This document shows positions 15,986 to 25,747 of a stretch of 64,000 nucleotides of DNA, in pieces. Both the position numbers and the translations under genes were made by a program. The notes beneath the pieces are model-generated. The model searched no databases. It was not told the DNA's origin and was given only the letters and a program-made list of their open reading frames with translations. The stretch covers positions 1,612,001 through 1,676,000 of the forward strand of contig OZ244200.1 in NCBI GenBank assembly GCA_965216845.1, written 5' to 3'. This stretch comes from Panacagrimonas sp965216845. GTDB taxonomy: Bacteria; Pseudomonadota; Gammaproteobacteria; Nevskiales; Nevskiaceae. The stretch's first letter is position 1, and each line of letters begins with the position of its first letter.

Positions 15986-18610
15986 ATGCCTGACGGCGAC
16001 GCGGATTCGGCAGGCGGATGGGTACTGACTGCCAGCGATGCGCTGGCGCGTGAGCTGCGCGAGCGAGTCAATGCACAAAACGCACTGAACGCGGTTGGCG
16101 TTTGGGAGGCGCCGCGCATTCAGAGCTTGAGCCGCTGGTGTATCGAACAGTGGTCGGCCAGCTGGCCCAAGGAGCAGCTGCTCGGCGCCACCCAGGAGTG
16201 GTTGTTGTGGCAACAGGCCATTGAGCGTCAAGGGCCGGCGCTGTTGGCGCCGCAATCGGCGGCGCGGCAGGCCCGGGCCGCCGATCAACTGTTGCGCCGT
16301 TATTGTGTGGATGGGCGATGGTCGGCATGGGCGCCCGAGCATCAGGCGTTTCGTCGCTGGCAGCAGGTGGTGGCGGCTCGATGCCAGGCCATGGATTGGC
16401 TCACATCGGCGGACATCGCCGCGCGGGTCGCCGAACTGATCGACAACGGCCGGATCGGCCTGCCCGCCAGTGTCGAGTTGCGCGGCTTCGTCAACCCGCC
16501 AGAGCCGGCCGAACAGCGGGTGCTGGAAGCCTTGCGAGCAAAAGGCGTTGCGCTGCGTGTGGCCGCGCCCGAGGCGATCAAGCCGCACCAGGCCTTCCAC
16601 CGATTCGCCGATGATCGCCAGATGCTGCGTTTTGTGGCGCAACGCCTGCGCCAGCTGTTGCCGTCCGCCGATGACGGGCAGGCGCCAAGGATTCTCATCG
16701 TGCTGCCGGAGGTTGAATCCCGGCGCCAGGCCCTGGAGGTGACCTTGCGTCGGCTGGTGGCGCCGTGGATGGCCGATGGCGAACGCACCGCGCCGTGGCG
16801 CTGGTTGCAGGGTGAGTCGCTCAGCGAGCAGCCGCAAGTGGATCTGATGCTGGATCTGTTGCAGCTGCAGGCCGAGGGCAACCCGCCGGATCGAATCAGC
16901 CGACTGCTGTTGTCGGCTCAGCTGTGGGACGCGGGGCAACGACAGCAAACCGCGACGCTCGACGCCTGGCTGCGCCGGCAAGGACCGCCGAGAATTCGCC
17001 TGTCGGCCTTGTGCGAGCGGCTCAGCGGCGTGGCCAGAACCAGGTTGTCGGCGCTGCTGGATCAGATCAAACAGGCGCCGCGCCGCGCCTTGCCCAGCGC
17101 CTGGGCCGGGCATTTCTCCCGGCGTTTGTCGGCGCTGCAATGGCCGGCGGCGCCGCGCCTGGATTCGGTGGCGTATCAGGCCACCAGCGGCGCGCGTGAG
17201 TTGCTGGATCGTTTGGCGACGGTGGATGCGCAACTGGGTGAAGTGCCGCCGCAAACGGCGCTTTCGGTGTTGCGCGAACTGGCCACTAGTGTGCCGTTTG
17301 CGGCGCGCGCCGATCATCTTCAGCCGGTGCGCATCGCCAGTCTGGAGGAAGCGGCCAGTCTCAGCGCGGACGTGTTGTTGTTGCTGGATGCCGGCGCGGT
17401 GCAGCTGTTGCCGCCGGCGCGTCCCAACCCCTGGGTGCCGCTGGATGTGTTGCGCGGCGCCGGCGTGCCACAAGCCAGTCCGGCGTCCTGGTTGCAGCGC
17501 CGACAGCGCCAGGTCGATGCACTGCTGAATCACTGCGCCCCACAGGTGGAACTTTGTTATGCGCAAGTTGACGCCCAGGGCGCACAGGTTCTGCCTTCCC
17601 CCTTGTTGGGCGATGCCGCGCAATGGCAGGCCTGCAGCGTTGCTGATCGCATTGGCGCACTGGAACAGGCCCTGCAGGACGAACACAGTATTTGCGAGCC
17701 GCCGGACGACGATCCGGTGCCGGCGGTGACGCAGGCGGAAAAAGACCAATTGCGCGCCGGCAGCAGTCTGTACAAGGCCTGGTTCGAAGCGCCGTTTTTC
17801 GCTTTTGCGCAAACCCGTCTGGGCATTCGACCCTTGGCGGAGCCGGCACGCGGGATCAGCGCGGTGTTGCAAGGGCAGTTGTTGCACGATGTGTTGTACG
17901 ATTTTTGGGGGCAGGTGCCGGACCGCGCCGCGCTGCAGGCGATGCATGCGTCGCAGCGCGCTGCGGTGCTTGAACCCTTGATCGACAAGCGGCTGCGGCA
18001 ATATTTGCCGGTGCCTGATTACGGTGACGTCGCGGTGCAACTGGAGCGCCTGCGGTTGCGGCGCATGATCACGCAATGGCTGGCGCACGAAACCGAGCGC
18101 GTGGATGCCTTTGTGGTGCATGCGCGCGAATGTCAGGCGCATCCGGTGGTGGCGGGCCTGTCGCTGTCCTTGCGCCTGGATCGGGTGGATCGGGTGGATA
18201 CGCCGGTGGGGACACGCTGGTTGGTGTTGGATTACAAGACCGGGTCGCAGGTGCAACCCGGCGGTTGGCGTGCGGACAGGTTGAGCGAGCCACAGTTGCC
18301 GCTTTACGCCAGCCACGCGGTGCCAAGCATGGCCGACATTGCGCGCGTGGACGGCATTGGTTTCGCCCACCTCAAGGAAGGCCATCCATGCCTGTCCACC
18401 CAGACCAACTGGCGGCCCAAGCTGTGCCAGGAACGCCTCGCCGATCAACCCGAAGAATGGGCGCGTGATGTGGCGCAGTGGCAGGCGGCAATCGAGCACG
18501 CCACGGTGCAGTTTCTGGCCGGATTCGCGCCGGCGCCGCAAACCGTCAGCTTGATGAGTCCGAATGCGCCGCTGATGTCCCTGATCAATGCGCCGCTGAC
18601 CGAAGAATGA
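15986..18610 (+). CDS. AddB-like PD-(D/E)XK nuclease family DNA repair protein
   Basis: An 874-residue protein of the family often called 'probable DNA repair protein' that is found in place of RecBCD/AddAB in some gammaproteobacteria. The N-terminal region is a degenerate helicase-like scaffold. The C-terminal nuclease domain shows 'LRLDRVDRVD' (catalytic Asp) and 'WLVLDYKTG' (D-x-K motif), with 'LYKAWFEAPFFAFAQTRLG' before it where AddB-type proteins carry their fold-defining helix. The stop overlaps the start of the UvrD-family partner (ATGA), so the two probably form one double-strand-break-processing complex. Whether it recognises a Chi-like site cannot be read here. Confidence 0.85.
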   Translation: MPDGDADSAGGWVLTASDALARELRERVNAQNALNAVGVWEAPRIQSLSRWCIEQWSASWPKEQLLGATQEWLLWQQAIERQGPALLAPQSAARQARAADQLLRRYCVDGRWSAWAPEHQAFRRWQQVVAARCQAMDWLTSADIAARVAELIDNGRIGLPASVELRGFVNPPEPAEQRVLEALRAKGVALRVAAPEAIKPHQAFHRFADDRQMLRFVAQRLRQLLPSADDGQAPRILIVLPEVESRRQALEVTLRRLVAPWMADGERTAPWRWLQGESLSEQPQVDLMLDLLQLQAEGNPPDRISRLLLSAQLWDAGQRQQTATLDAWLRRQGPPRIRLSALCERLSGVARTRLSALLDQIKQAPRRALPSAWAGHFSRRLSALQWPAAPRLDSVAYQATSGARELLDRLATVDAQLGEVPPQTALSVLRELATSVPFAARADHLQPVRIASLEEAASLSADVLLLLDAGAVQLLPPARPNPWVPLDVLRGAGVPQASPASWLQRRQRQVDALLNHCAPQVELCYAQVDAQGAQVLPSPLLGDAAQWQACSVADRIGALEQALQDEHSICEPPDDDPVPAVTQAEKDQLRAGSSLYKAWFEAPFFAFAQTRLGIRPLAEPARGISAVLQGQLLHDVLYDFWGQVPDRAALQAMHASQRAAVLEPLIDKRLRQYLPVPDYGDVAVQLERLRLRRMITQWLAHETERVDAFVVHARECQAHPVVAGLSLSLRLDRVDRVDTPVGTRWLVLDYKTGSQVQPGGWRADRLSEPQLPLYASHAVPSMADIARVDGIGFAHLKEGHPCLSTQTNWRPKLCQERLADQPEEWARDVAQWQAAIEHATVQFLAGFAPAPQTVSLMSPNAPLMSLINAPLTEE

Positions 18611-21600
18611 GCCAGCCACCGGATCTTGAGCAACGCGTCCAGGCGCTGGCGCTGGAACATCACGCGCTGGTGATGGCGCCGGCCGGGTCGGGCAAGACCG
18701 GACTTCTGGTGCAACGCATGTTGCGCGCTCTGGCGGTGGTGGAACAGCCCGAGCAAGTCATCGCCATCACCTTTACGCGCAAGGCGGCGGCGGAAATTCG
18801 CGGACGGATTCTGGATGCGCTGCAAGACGCGCAGGCCGGTTTGCCATCCGCAACCGCTCACGAGGCCGCCATGCGTGAAGCGGCGCTGGCGGTACTGGCG
18901 CGTGATCAGCAACAGGGTTGGCAGTTGCAGGCGCAATCCTGGCGCCTGTGTGCGCTGACCATCGACGCCTATTGCGCGCAGCTCGCGGCGCAAGCGCCGG
19001 TGCTTTCCGGCCTGGGCGGAAGCCTGGGCACCAGCGATGATGCGTGGCCGATGTACGAGCGCGCGATTCTGCGTCTGTTCGAAGAACTCGAGGACGCCAG
19101 TCTGATGCCTGCGGATCGGCAGGCCTTGAGCCGCATCCTGCGCCTGTATGGCAATCGGTTTGACCGCTTGATGGAGCCGCTGTCGGCCTTGCTGGCGCGC
19201 CGCGATCAATGGTTGCTGGACTCGGCGCAAACCGATCCGCAAGCCTGGGCGCAGCAGGACGCACAGGTGTTGCAAAGTCTTTTGAGCAGCGCTTGCGAAC
19301 GATTCAGCCGCAGTCTGGACGCCGATCAAAAAACTCGCCTGATTGCCTGTGTTCGGGCAGGCTCGGCACAGTCTGAGGTTCTGGCCTGGGCCGCGGAACT
19401 GGAAGATTGGCCAAGCGATCGCGCGGCCCTTCTGCAACAGCTTTGCGGTCTGTTGTTGACTGTAAAAGGCGAGATTCGCAAGAAGGTGGACAAACGTCAG
19501 GGTTTTGTCGCCAAGGCGGATTACACGCGCCAGTTTCAAGCCTTGCTGGGCGAGCTGGGTGGCGATGACACGTTGCGCCAGGCGGCGGTTGAGTTGATGC
19601 ACATTCCGTTGCCGCCACTGCCCGCCGAGGTGCAGGATTTGCGGCTGGCGTGGTTGCGGGTGTTGCGACGCCTGGTGGCGCATCTGCGGGTGGTGTTCGC
19701 GGAGCAGCAACAGACCGATTTTCCAGAGCTGGCGCTGGCGGCCTTGCAGGCCGTGCGTCCCGGTCCGGAGGAGGTGGGTGAGGCGCTTTTGCGTTCGGAT
19801 GCGCGGCTGCGCCATCTGTTGGTGGACGAGATGCAGGACACCAGCGCCGTGCAGCTGCGGCTGATCGAGGCATTGACTGCCGAGTGGCGCGTTGGTGATG
19901 GTCGCTCGCTGTTTCTGGTGGGCGACCCGCAGCAGTCGATCTATGCCTTTCGCAATGCCCAGGTGCGGCTGTTTCTGGACTTGTGGCATCGCGGGCAGTT
20001 GGGCGCGCTTGCACTCAAACGGCTGCGCTTATCCGCCAACTTTCGTAGTGAGCCGGCCGTGGTGGATTGGTTCAACAAGGCCTTTTCGACCGTGTTTGAC
20101 ACACGCCCGGATGTGGCGCGCGGCGCGGTGGCGTTTTCCGCCAGTCAAGCCATGCGCGCGCGCGGCGCGGACAGTGGCGTTCGCGTGATGGCGTTTCATC
20201 AACAAGCCGATGAGGCCCAGACCATTGCCGCTCAGGCCGCCGAACTGGCGCGGTCCGAGCAAAGCGTGGCCGTGCTGGCGCGCAGCCGTTCGCGTCTGGA
20301 ACCCATTGTTCGCGCCTTGCGCGCCCGGGGTCTGACGCCCAGTTGTCAGGATCTGGACCCATTGGCGGCCTTGCCGGAGGTGCGGGATGTCATCGCCCTG
20401 GCGCGCGCCCTGTGGCATCCGCAGGATCACCTGTCCTGGGCAGTACTGTTACGTGCGCCCTTCGTCGGCCTGTCCTGGAAGCAGATGGTGGACTTATCCC
20501 TGGGTCGTCAGCAGTTGGACTGGCGCCAGCGCATCGAACAGGCACTGGGAGAGACTGATCGTCTGGATCAAGACGCTCGCCAGCGCTTGTCACGGCTGAT
20601 GCAAGCCCTGCGAGCGAGCGAGTCGGACGCACAGCTATGCGCGGTGCTTGCCGATCAATGCGAAGCGGTTTGGCGCGCCCTGGACGGGCCGTTGGCTTGC
20701 AGCCTGGCGGCACTGGAAGATGTGGAGCAGGCATTGCTGTGCCTGCGTGAGGAAACCCGCGGCGGCAGCATCCGTGATCTGGGTGGTCTTCAACGCCGCC
20801 TGGCGCGGCTCTACGCCGCGCCGCGCGCCGGGCAGGTGCAGCTGATGACGGTGCACAAGGCCAAGGGTCTGGAGTTCGATCATGTGTTCATCGCAGCCGC
20901 CAACGCCAAGTCACGCAGTGGGGACCGACCCGCGATCGAACTGCTGGAATTAGCGCAGGGTCGCTTGTTGTTGCCGAAGCCGGACGAGGCATGGTCCAGG
21001 GATCACCCGGCCGTGGCGTCGTACGAATTCGTTCACGATTTGAGCAAGGCCGCCGCCAACAATGAGGTGCGCCGTTTGCTTTACGTGGCGGTGACGCGCG
21101 CCAGATGCAGCGCCGCAATCAGTCTGGTCACCAGCCTGGACGACGCGTCTGAGCCGCAGTTTGAAAGCGGCAGCTTTGCCCATGCGCTTGCCAGTTTGAT
21201 CAAAGCTCCGGTCATTCAGGCCCTGCAAACGGCGCCAGAGCCGAAAATTGCCATGCCCGGTGAGCAGCCGCCGAGCGCGCCGCGGCTGCCTTTGGGGGCG
21301 ACCTTGCCGCGTGACAAGGGGCTGTATCGTCCACGGCAGACGCGGTTGTTCCGGCCCAGCGAATCTGTACTGCTGATGCAGGAGGAGCCTGAGCCGCGGC
21401 GTGATGAAGGTGATTTGTACGCGCAGCTGGTCGGCACGCTGTATCACGAGGCGATGCAACGCATCAGCGAGGAGGGCATGACGCGTTGGGCCGACGCCGG
21501 GCGTTCAAGACGCGCCGCCATGGCCGCCGGCCTGCGACGTCGCGCCATGCCGGAGCCGCTGGTGATGCCGGCGGTGGATCGCGTTCTGCAATTGCTGGAA

Positions 21601-21942
21601 CGCACCTTGGCCCGCGACACCGGAAGGTGGCTGGTCTCACCCAAACCCTGGGCACGATCCGAATACGCCTTGTCCGCATTTGCCGATGGACGCTGGACCT
21701 CGGCGGTGATCGACCGTTGCTTTGAAGATGAGGCCGGCCAGCTGTGGGTGATTGATTACAAGACCGCCGCCTACCCGGTTGCGCTGGATCAACGGGCGAC
21801 GTATTTGGAAAACGGCACGCAAAAGTACCGGCAACAGTTGCTGGTGTACCGGAATCTGATGCTGCGCTTGCGGCCCCACGCCCAAGTCACCGCCGCGATC
21901 TATTTTGCCGAGTGTGACCGGCTGATCAGGATTGCTGAATGA
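18607..21942 (+). CDS. UvrD/AddA-like helicase-nuclease
   Basis: A 1111-residue superfamily 1 helicase. Walker A is 'APAGSGKTGLLVQR' near residue 25, motif Ia 'ITFTRKAAAEIRGRI', motif II 'LLVDEMQDTS', motif III 'LVGDPQQSIYAFRNA', motif V 'MTVHKAKGLEFDHVF' and motif VI 'RLLYVAVTRAR'. The C-terminus adds a RecB-type nuclease core with 'WVIDYKTAAY'. It is coupled to the AddB-like gene and is inferred to unwind and resect broken DNA ends before RecA loading. No recBCD genes are in the window. Confidence 0.92.
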   Translation: MSQPPDLEQRVQALALEHHALVMAPAGSGKTGLLVQRMLRALAVVEQPEQVIAITFTRKAAAEIRGRILDALQDAQAGLPSATAHEAAMREAALAVLARDQQQGWQLQAQSWRLCALTIDAYCAQLAAQAPVLSGLGGSLGTSDDAWPMYERAILRLFEELEDASLMPADRQALSRILRLYGNRFDRLMEPLSALLARRDQWLLDSAQTDPQAWAQQDAQVLQSLLSSACERFSRSLDADQKTRLIACVRAGSAQSEVLAWAAELEDWPSDRAALLQQLCGLLLTVKGEIRKKVDKRQGFVAKADYTRQFQALLGELGGDDTLRQAAVELMHIPLPPLPAEVQDLRLAWLRVLRRLVAHLRVVFAEQQQTDFPELALAALQAVRPGPEEVGEALLRSDARLRHLLVDEMQDTSAVQLRLIEALTAEWRVGDGRSLFLVGDPQQSIYAFRNAQVRLFLDLWHRGQLGALALKRLRLSANFRSEPAVVDWFNKAFSTVFDTRPDVARGAVAFSASQAMRARGADSGVRVMAFHQQADEAQTIAAQAAELARSEQSVAVLARSRSRLEPIVRALRARGLTPSCQDLDPLAALPEVRDVIALARALWHPQDHLSWAVLLRAPFVGLSWKQMVDLSLGRQQLDWRQRIEQALGETDRLDQDARQRLSRLMQALRASESDAQLCAVLADQCEAVWRALDGPLACSLAALEDVEQALLCLREETRGGSIRDLGGLQRRLARLYAAPRAGQVQLMTVHKAKGLEFDHVFIAAANAKSRSGDRPAIELLELAQGRLLLPKPDEAWSRDHPAVASYEFVHDLSKAAANNEVRRLLYVAVTRARCSAAISLVTSLDDASEPQFESGSFAHALASLIKAPVIQALQTAPEPKIAMPGEQPPSAPRLPLGATLPRDKGLYRPRQTRLFRPSESVLLMQEEPEPRRDEGDLYAQLVGTLYHEAMQRISEEGMTRWADAGRSRRAAMAAGLRRRAMPEPLVMPAVDRVLQLLERTLARDTGRWLVSPKPWARSEYALSAFADGRWTSAVIDRCFEDEAGQLWVIDYKTAAYPVALDQRATYLENGTQKYRQQLLVYRNLMLRLRPHAQVTAAIYFAECDRLIRIAE

Positions 21943-22002
21943 CCGGTGCGCGCGAATGATCGTTGACAGCTCGCCGAGCTTGACGTAAGTTCATTACGCA
22001 TC

Positions 22003-22022
22003 TGACAATCATTCTCATTAGC
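22003..22022 (+). promoter_or_regulatory. Probable Fur box upstream of the delta-60 lipoprotein
   Basis: TGACAATCATTCTCA (22003-22017) agrees with 12 of 14 defined positions of the 7-1-7 Fur consensus TGATAAT-N-ATTATCA and continues into TTAGC. It ends only a few bases before the ATG at 22027, so binding could block both transcription and ribosome loading. A possible TTGACA/TAAGTT promoter with 17-bp spacing lies at 21963-21991. Confidence 0.55.
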
Positions 22023-22026
22023 AATT

Positions 22027-23556
22027 ATGAAAAAGGGACTTCAACTTTCTCGGCTGGGGCTGTTCGCCATCGGCGCCAGCCTGGCGGCCTGTGGCGGGGG
22101 TGGTAACGGCAACGGGGGCGCCAGTGGCGGAGTCAACGTCGTCACCGACATCACCACCACGCAATTCAATGACATGCGCGGCATTGGCTACGCGTCCAAC
22201 GGCAAGATCTATACCTCCGGTGCCAGCAACGGCGGTGGTGATCAACAGATCGTTGTTGCCCGTTTCAACTTCGACGGCACGCCCGACCAGAGTTTCGGCA
22301 CCGGCGGATTCGCCACGGTGAATCTCGCGGTTGCCGATTCGAACGCCTCCGGCAACGAAAATTCTTTCGCCGTGGTGGAGTTGGCCGACGGTGACGTGAT
22401 GGTGGTGGCGCACGTGGAGGACGGCAACGGTGGCGCGCTGATCACCGCCGAGGACAACGCGCAGGTTTCCGCCCCGCGGCCCGACGGTCAAAACGTCGTT
22501 TTGCTGCGCTTCAACAGCGACGGGACCCAGGACACCAGCTTTGGTACCAACGGCGTGGCGGAAGTGGTTTTCGGGTGGCCCGATGCGGCCAACGGCGCGT
22601 GGCCGGTGCCGAGCTATAACAGCATCAGTGGCTTTGATGGAGACGGGTTTGCGAAGGACACGGCTTACGATCTGCAACTGGATCGCAGCGGTGGTGCCGA
22701 GCGGGTGGTGGTGTTTGGTTACGGGCCGGCGCCACAGGCATCGGGGCGCTTTGATCGGGATCGCTATGTGGCGCGCCTCAACGCCGCAAGCGGCGCGGTT
22801 GACGGCGCATTCAACGGCGGGCAGGCCTTCAGCTACAACTCGCCGGGCAATGGCACCGACAATCAGCGTCGCGGCGTCGTTCTGCCGGACGGCAAGATCC
22901 TGGCCACCGGGTACACCAATTTCGGTGGCGATGATCGCCACCATGTGATCCTGATTCAGCTCACTGCCGACGGCACCCTGGACAGCGGTTTTACCGGCAT
23001 TGGTGACGATATTGCCCCGGCGCAAAATGGAATCGCGGTGTTCAATCCGTTCCAGGTGGACGGCGGATTTGCCGAAGCCTACGCCGCCCAGCCGCAAAGT
23101 GATGGCTCGATCGTAACCACCGGCTATGGTCGCGCCACCCTGCCGGGAACGCCGTCGACCCTGGGCTTCGTCGAGTCCGATGCGCAGGACCTGGTCAGCT
23201 TTCGCGTCGGCAACGGAGTGCTGGACAGCAGTTGGGGTGTGAATGGCAATCAGGCGATCCAGAGCGAAGGCCAGGGCCGCTCCAGCACCGAAGAACGCGG
23301 TCGCGACATGGTGGTGTTGAATGATGATCGCAGCGTCCACGTCGGCCGCTTCGGCGGTGATGCGGCGATCTACGTGTTCACTGCGGACGGCCAATTGGAC
23401 ACGCGTGTCAGTGACGACGGCATCATCGAACTGCCGAATGCCACCGTCACCCAGCAGTTCTTCGCCGCTGCCCTGTCGCCCGATGGTCAGCGCATCGCGG
23501 TTTCCACCAGCAGCGACGACAACGGTGCGCGGCTGGTGGTGCTGGAAGTCGACTGA
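22027..23556 (+). CDS. Delta-60 repeat lipoprotein
   Basis: A 509-residue predicted lipoprotein. The signal ends in the lipobox L-A-A-C (Cys22), followed by a Gly/Asn-rich linker. The rest consists of about seven beta-strand repeats of the delta-60 type, with recurrent phrases such as 'RFNFDGTPDQSFGTGGFA' and 'RFNSDGTQDTSFGTNGVA'. Such repeats probably build a propeller-like surface or periplasmic domain; function is unknown. A Fur-like site overlaps its start, suggesting expression under iron limitation. It stands alone, ends at an intrinsic terminator, and no Shine-Dalgarno sequence is evident, so translation initiation may be unusual or the start may lie slightly downstream. Confidence 0.75.
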   Translation: MKKGLQLSRLGLFAIGASLAACGGGGNGNGGASGGVNVVTDITTTQFNDMRGIGYASNGKIYTSGASNGGGDQQIVVARFNFDGTPDQSFGTGGFATVNLAVADSNASGNENSFAVVELADGDVMVVAHVEDGNGGALITAEDNAQVSAPRPDGQNVVLLRFNSDGTQDTSFGTNGVAEVVFGWPDAANGAWPVPSYNSISGFDGDGFAKDTAYDLQLDRSGGAERVVVFGYGPAPQASGRFDRDRYVARLNAASGAVDGAFNGGQAFSYNSPGNGTDNQRRGVVLPDGKILATGYTNFGGDDRHHVILIQLTADGTLDSGFTGIGDDIAPAQNGIAVFNPFQVDGGFAEAYAAQPQSDGSIVTTGYGRATLPGTPSTLGFVESDAQDLVSFRVGNGVLDSSWGVNGNQAIQSEGQGRSSTEERGRDMVVLNDDRSVHVGRFGGDAAIYVFTADGQLDTRVSDDGIIELPNATVTQQFFAAALSPDGQRIAVSTSSDDNGARLVVLEVD

Positions 23557-23578
23557 TTCCTGGCCAACAAGAAAACGA

Positions 23579-23608
23579 GCGGCGTCGACAAATGACGCCG
23601 CTTTTTTT
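23579..23608 (+). terminator. Intrinsic terminator after the delta-60 lipoprotein
   Basis: An 8-bp stem GCGGCGTC / GACGCCGC (23579-23586 and 23594-23601) with a 7-nt loop is followed directly by seven T residues. It lies 23 bp after the stop codon. Confidence 0.9.
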
Positions 23609-23680
23609 GTGCCCGGCGGATGCAGATTCACCTGGATTGCGGGATGATTCGGCCCGACTTTCATTTCTCAGGTGATCAAT

Positions 23681-24985
23681 ATGCGGTCAGCGTGCCGGGC
23701 GACTCTGGTTCTGTTTCTGCTGGTTCTGACGGGTAATGTGGCTGCGCAATCCATGCCGGTGCAAGTGCTGCGCATGCAGGGGATCGTCGAACGGCTGGGC
23801 GCCAATGCCGCGCTGGGCCTGAGTCCGAACACGCCGTTGTATGCCGATGACGCCGTGCGCACCCGCAGCGATGCGCGTCTGCAGTTGGGCTTGCCCTCCG
23901 GCGCACAGATTGATTTGGGCGGCGCCAGCGAACTGTTGTTTCACAGCGCCGAACTGATTGCGGGCAAACCCGATTATGTTTTGCGTACGCGGCTGAACAA
24001 GGGCATCGCGCGCGTGCGCGGGACCGCGCCGAATCAGGGGCCGGCGCCGGATTTGCGGGTCACCACCGGCAATCTGCGTCTGCGCGTGCGCGATGCCGAC
24101 GTCTGGTTGCGGACCGACGCGCAAGTCGACCTGGTGTGTCTGATTCGCGGTCAGGTGAAAGCGCAACTGGGTGTTCAGAACCGTCTGGTTTTGATCGAAA
24201 AACCGGGCGACTGCCTGCGACTGGAGCGCGCCAGCGGTGCGCATGAGATTGCAGCATTGCCAAGCTCGGCCTTGAAGGCGCGTCTGGCGATGGTGGATAT
24301 GAACGCGCCTTTGCCACAGCTGGCGGCCCGGTCCGAACCCGATTTGCTGAAGCTGGGATTGGTTCCAAGCGCGCGCGTGCCGGTCACAGCGCAGTCGCAA
24401 GTCACGGACGCCGTGCTCGCCCCGCTGGCGGCGGACGGGGTGGGGGTGAATCGAAAACCGGTGCCGGTTTCCATTGCGCCGCCTGCAGCCAGGCCCGTGG
24501 CGAAACGCAAAACGTATCGCGTATTGGCGTCGCGCCCGGCCGGGTCGGTCGCGCCTGCGGCGGTGCGCACCGCGCCGTTGGCGCGCAGCACACCAGTCTC
24601 CAGACCCGTCGAACTGCCGCCGCCGTCGGTGGTGTTCACCCCGCGTGCCGAAGCGGTGTCCGACGCCGCGCCCGAGGCTGTCGACGCCGTGGTGGATCAT
24701 TCGGTCCGAATCGTGCAGGGAGAAGCCGTTCCATCAGCGCATGCGCAAAGCCGGGGTTGGACGCTGGTGGTTGTCTCGCTGGATGAAAGGGCGGCCGCGC
24801 AACGTTATCGCGAACGCTTGCTGACGCAAGGTTTCGCCGCACAGGTATACGAGGCCACGGTGCAGGGGCGTCGGGTATACCGCGTGGGCATCGGGGTGCA
24901 CGACACCGCCTCAGTCGCACGCGGCAAGATTTCCGACATCACTGATCAAGCCCCAGAACTGGAGCCTTGGCCGGCGCAGATCTGA
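23681..24985 (+). CDS. FecR-domain protein with C-terminal SPOR domain
   Basis: A 434-residue exported protein. A signal peptide (about residues 1-22, ending near V-A-A-Q) is followed by a FecR-like domain ('DDAVRTRSDARLQLGLPSG', residues about 50-80; 'GIARVRG'), a Pro/Ala-rich linker, and a C-terminal SPOR-like domain ('WTLVVVSLDERAAAQRYRE'). SPOR domains bind denuded peptidoglycan glycans. No ECF sigma factor is adjacent, so this is not a classical FecIR anti-sigma. ATG 23681 is preferred because AGGTGA sits five bases upstream; a GTG three codons earlier is also in frame. Envelope function is inferred; the target is unknown. Confidence 0.72.
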   Translation: MRSACRATLVLFLLVLTGNVAAQSMPVQVLRMQGIVERLGANAALGLSPNTPLYADDAVRTRSDARLQLGLPSGAQIDLGGASELLFHSAELIAGKPDYVLRTRLNKGIARVRGTAPNQGPAPDLRVTTGNLRLRVRDADVWLRTDAQVDLVCLIRGQVKAQLGVQNRLVLIEKPGDCLRLERASGAHEIAALPSSALKARLAMVDMNAPLPQLAARSEPDLLKLGLVPSARVPVTAQSQVTDAVLAPLAADGVGVNRKPVPVSIAPPAARPVAKRKTYRVLASRPAGSVAPAAVRTAPLARSTPVSRPVELPPPSVVFTPRAEAVSDAAPEAVDAVVDHSVRIVQGEAVPSAHAQSRGWTLVVVSLDERAAAQRYRERLLTQGFAAQVYEATVQGRRVYRVGIGVHDTASVARGKISDITDQAPELEPWPAQI

Positions 24986-24997
24986 GGCGGGCATCTG

Positions 24998-25663
24998 CTA
25001 TCGCAGGCTGATCACCGGCCACTGTCGCCGTTCGGCCAGCTGTTTGAGTTTTTCGTCCGGGTCGACCGCCACCGGCGCATCCGCCATTTCCAGCAACGGC
25101 AGGTCGTTGTGCGAGTCGCTGTAGCAGCTGATGTGGGAAACCGGCGGATGCCGCTCAAGCCAGGCGGACAGATTGGCCACCTTGCCGTCCTGAAAATTGG
25201 GCGTGCCGCTGAGGCGGCCGGTGTAGCGGCCATCGATCATTTCTGGCTGGGTCGCAATCAGGTTCTCCACCCCCAGCAGTTCGGCGATAGGACCGGTGAT
25301 GAAGGCATTGGTGGCGGTGGTGATCAGAATCGTATCGCCGCGCATGCGGTGCTGCGTCAACAAACCGCCGGCGCGGGGCGCGATGATGGGTTTGATGACG
25401 GTTCGCACGAATGCCTCGCGCCATTGATGGAGCGTGGACGGCGGGTGTTGCGTCAATGGCTTGAGGCTGAATTCGGCAAAGGCGTGAATATCTAGCGTGC
25501 CAGCGACATAGGCTGCGTAAAAACGGCGGTTTTCGCGTTCGTAATGCTCGGCGTCCACCAGGCCCTGATCCACCAGGAAGCGGCCCCAGAGGTAGTCGCT
25601 GTCGCCTGCCAGCAGCGTGTTGTCCAGATCAAAAACGGCAAGTCGCACGGTGGTTTCGGGCAT
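24998..25663 (-). CDS. HAD-IB family phosphatase (SerB-like)
   Basis: A 221-residue haloacid-dehalogenase-fold hydrolase. Motif I is 'VFDLDNTLLAGDSDYLWG' (nucleophile Asp, with the D-N-T-L variant), motif II the T in 'TILITTATN', and motifs III/IV 'DGKVANL' and 'YSDSHNDLPLLE'. HAD-IB enzymes act on phosphoserine, histidinol phosphate or other small phosphomonoesters; the substrate cannot be assigned. It is divergent from rppH, an arrangement also found in Pseudomonas. It is convergent with the FecR-SPOR gene, with 12 bp between the stops. Confidence 0.88.
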   Translation of the reverse strand: MPETTVRLAVFDLDNTLLAGDSDYLWGRFLVDQGLVDAEHYERENRRFYAAYVAGTLDIHAFAEFSLKPLTQHPPSTLHQWREAFVRTVIKPIIAPRAGGLLTQHRMRGDTILITTATNAFITGPIAELLGVENLIATQPEMIDGRYTGRLSGTPNFQDGKVANLSAWLERHPPVSHISCYSDSHNDLPLLEMADAPVAVDPDEKLKQLAERRQWPVISLR

Positions 25664-25747
25664 CAGTTTGAGAAATCGGGCGCGCAGTTTGCCGCTTCCG
25701 GCTGGCTTGTGGAAGAATTCCGGGCAGTTCTTTGATTTGTCAGGCCC

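Noticed and set aside
15836..18619. A 927-codon minus-strand frame opposite the AddB-like gene
   Set aside because: Rich in Arg, Gln and His with no motif, typical of antisense frames in GC-rich DNA. The plus-strand gene has clear nuclease motifs.
22018..23664. A 548-codon minus-strand frame opposite the delta-60 lipoprotein
   Set aside because: No signal or domain. The plus-strand gene has a lipobox, regular repeats, a terminator and a Fur-like site.
23681..24985. FecR anti-sigma regulator of an iron-uptake operon
   Set aside because: No FecI-type sigma gene nearby, and the protein is exported with a SPOR domain instead of an inner-membrane relay topology.
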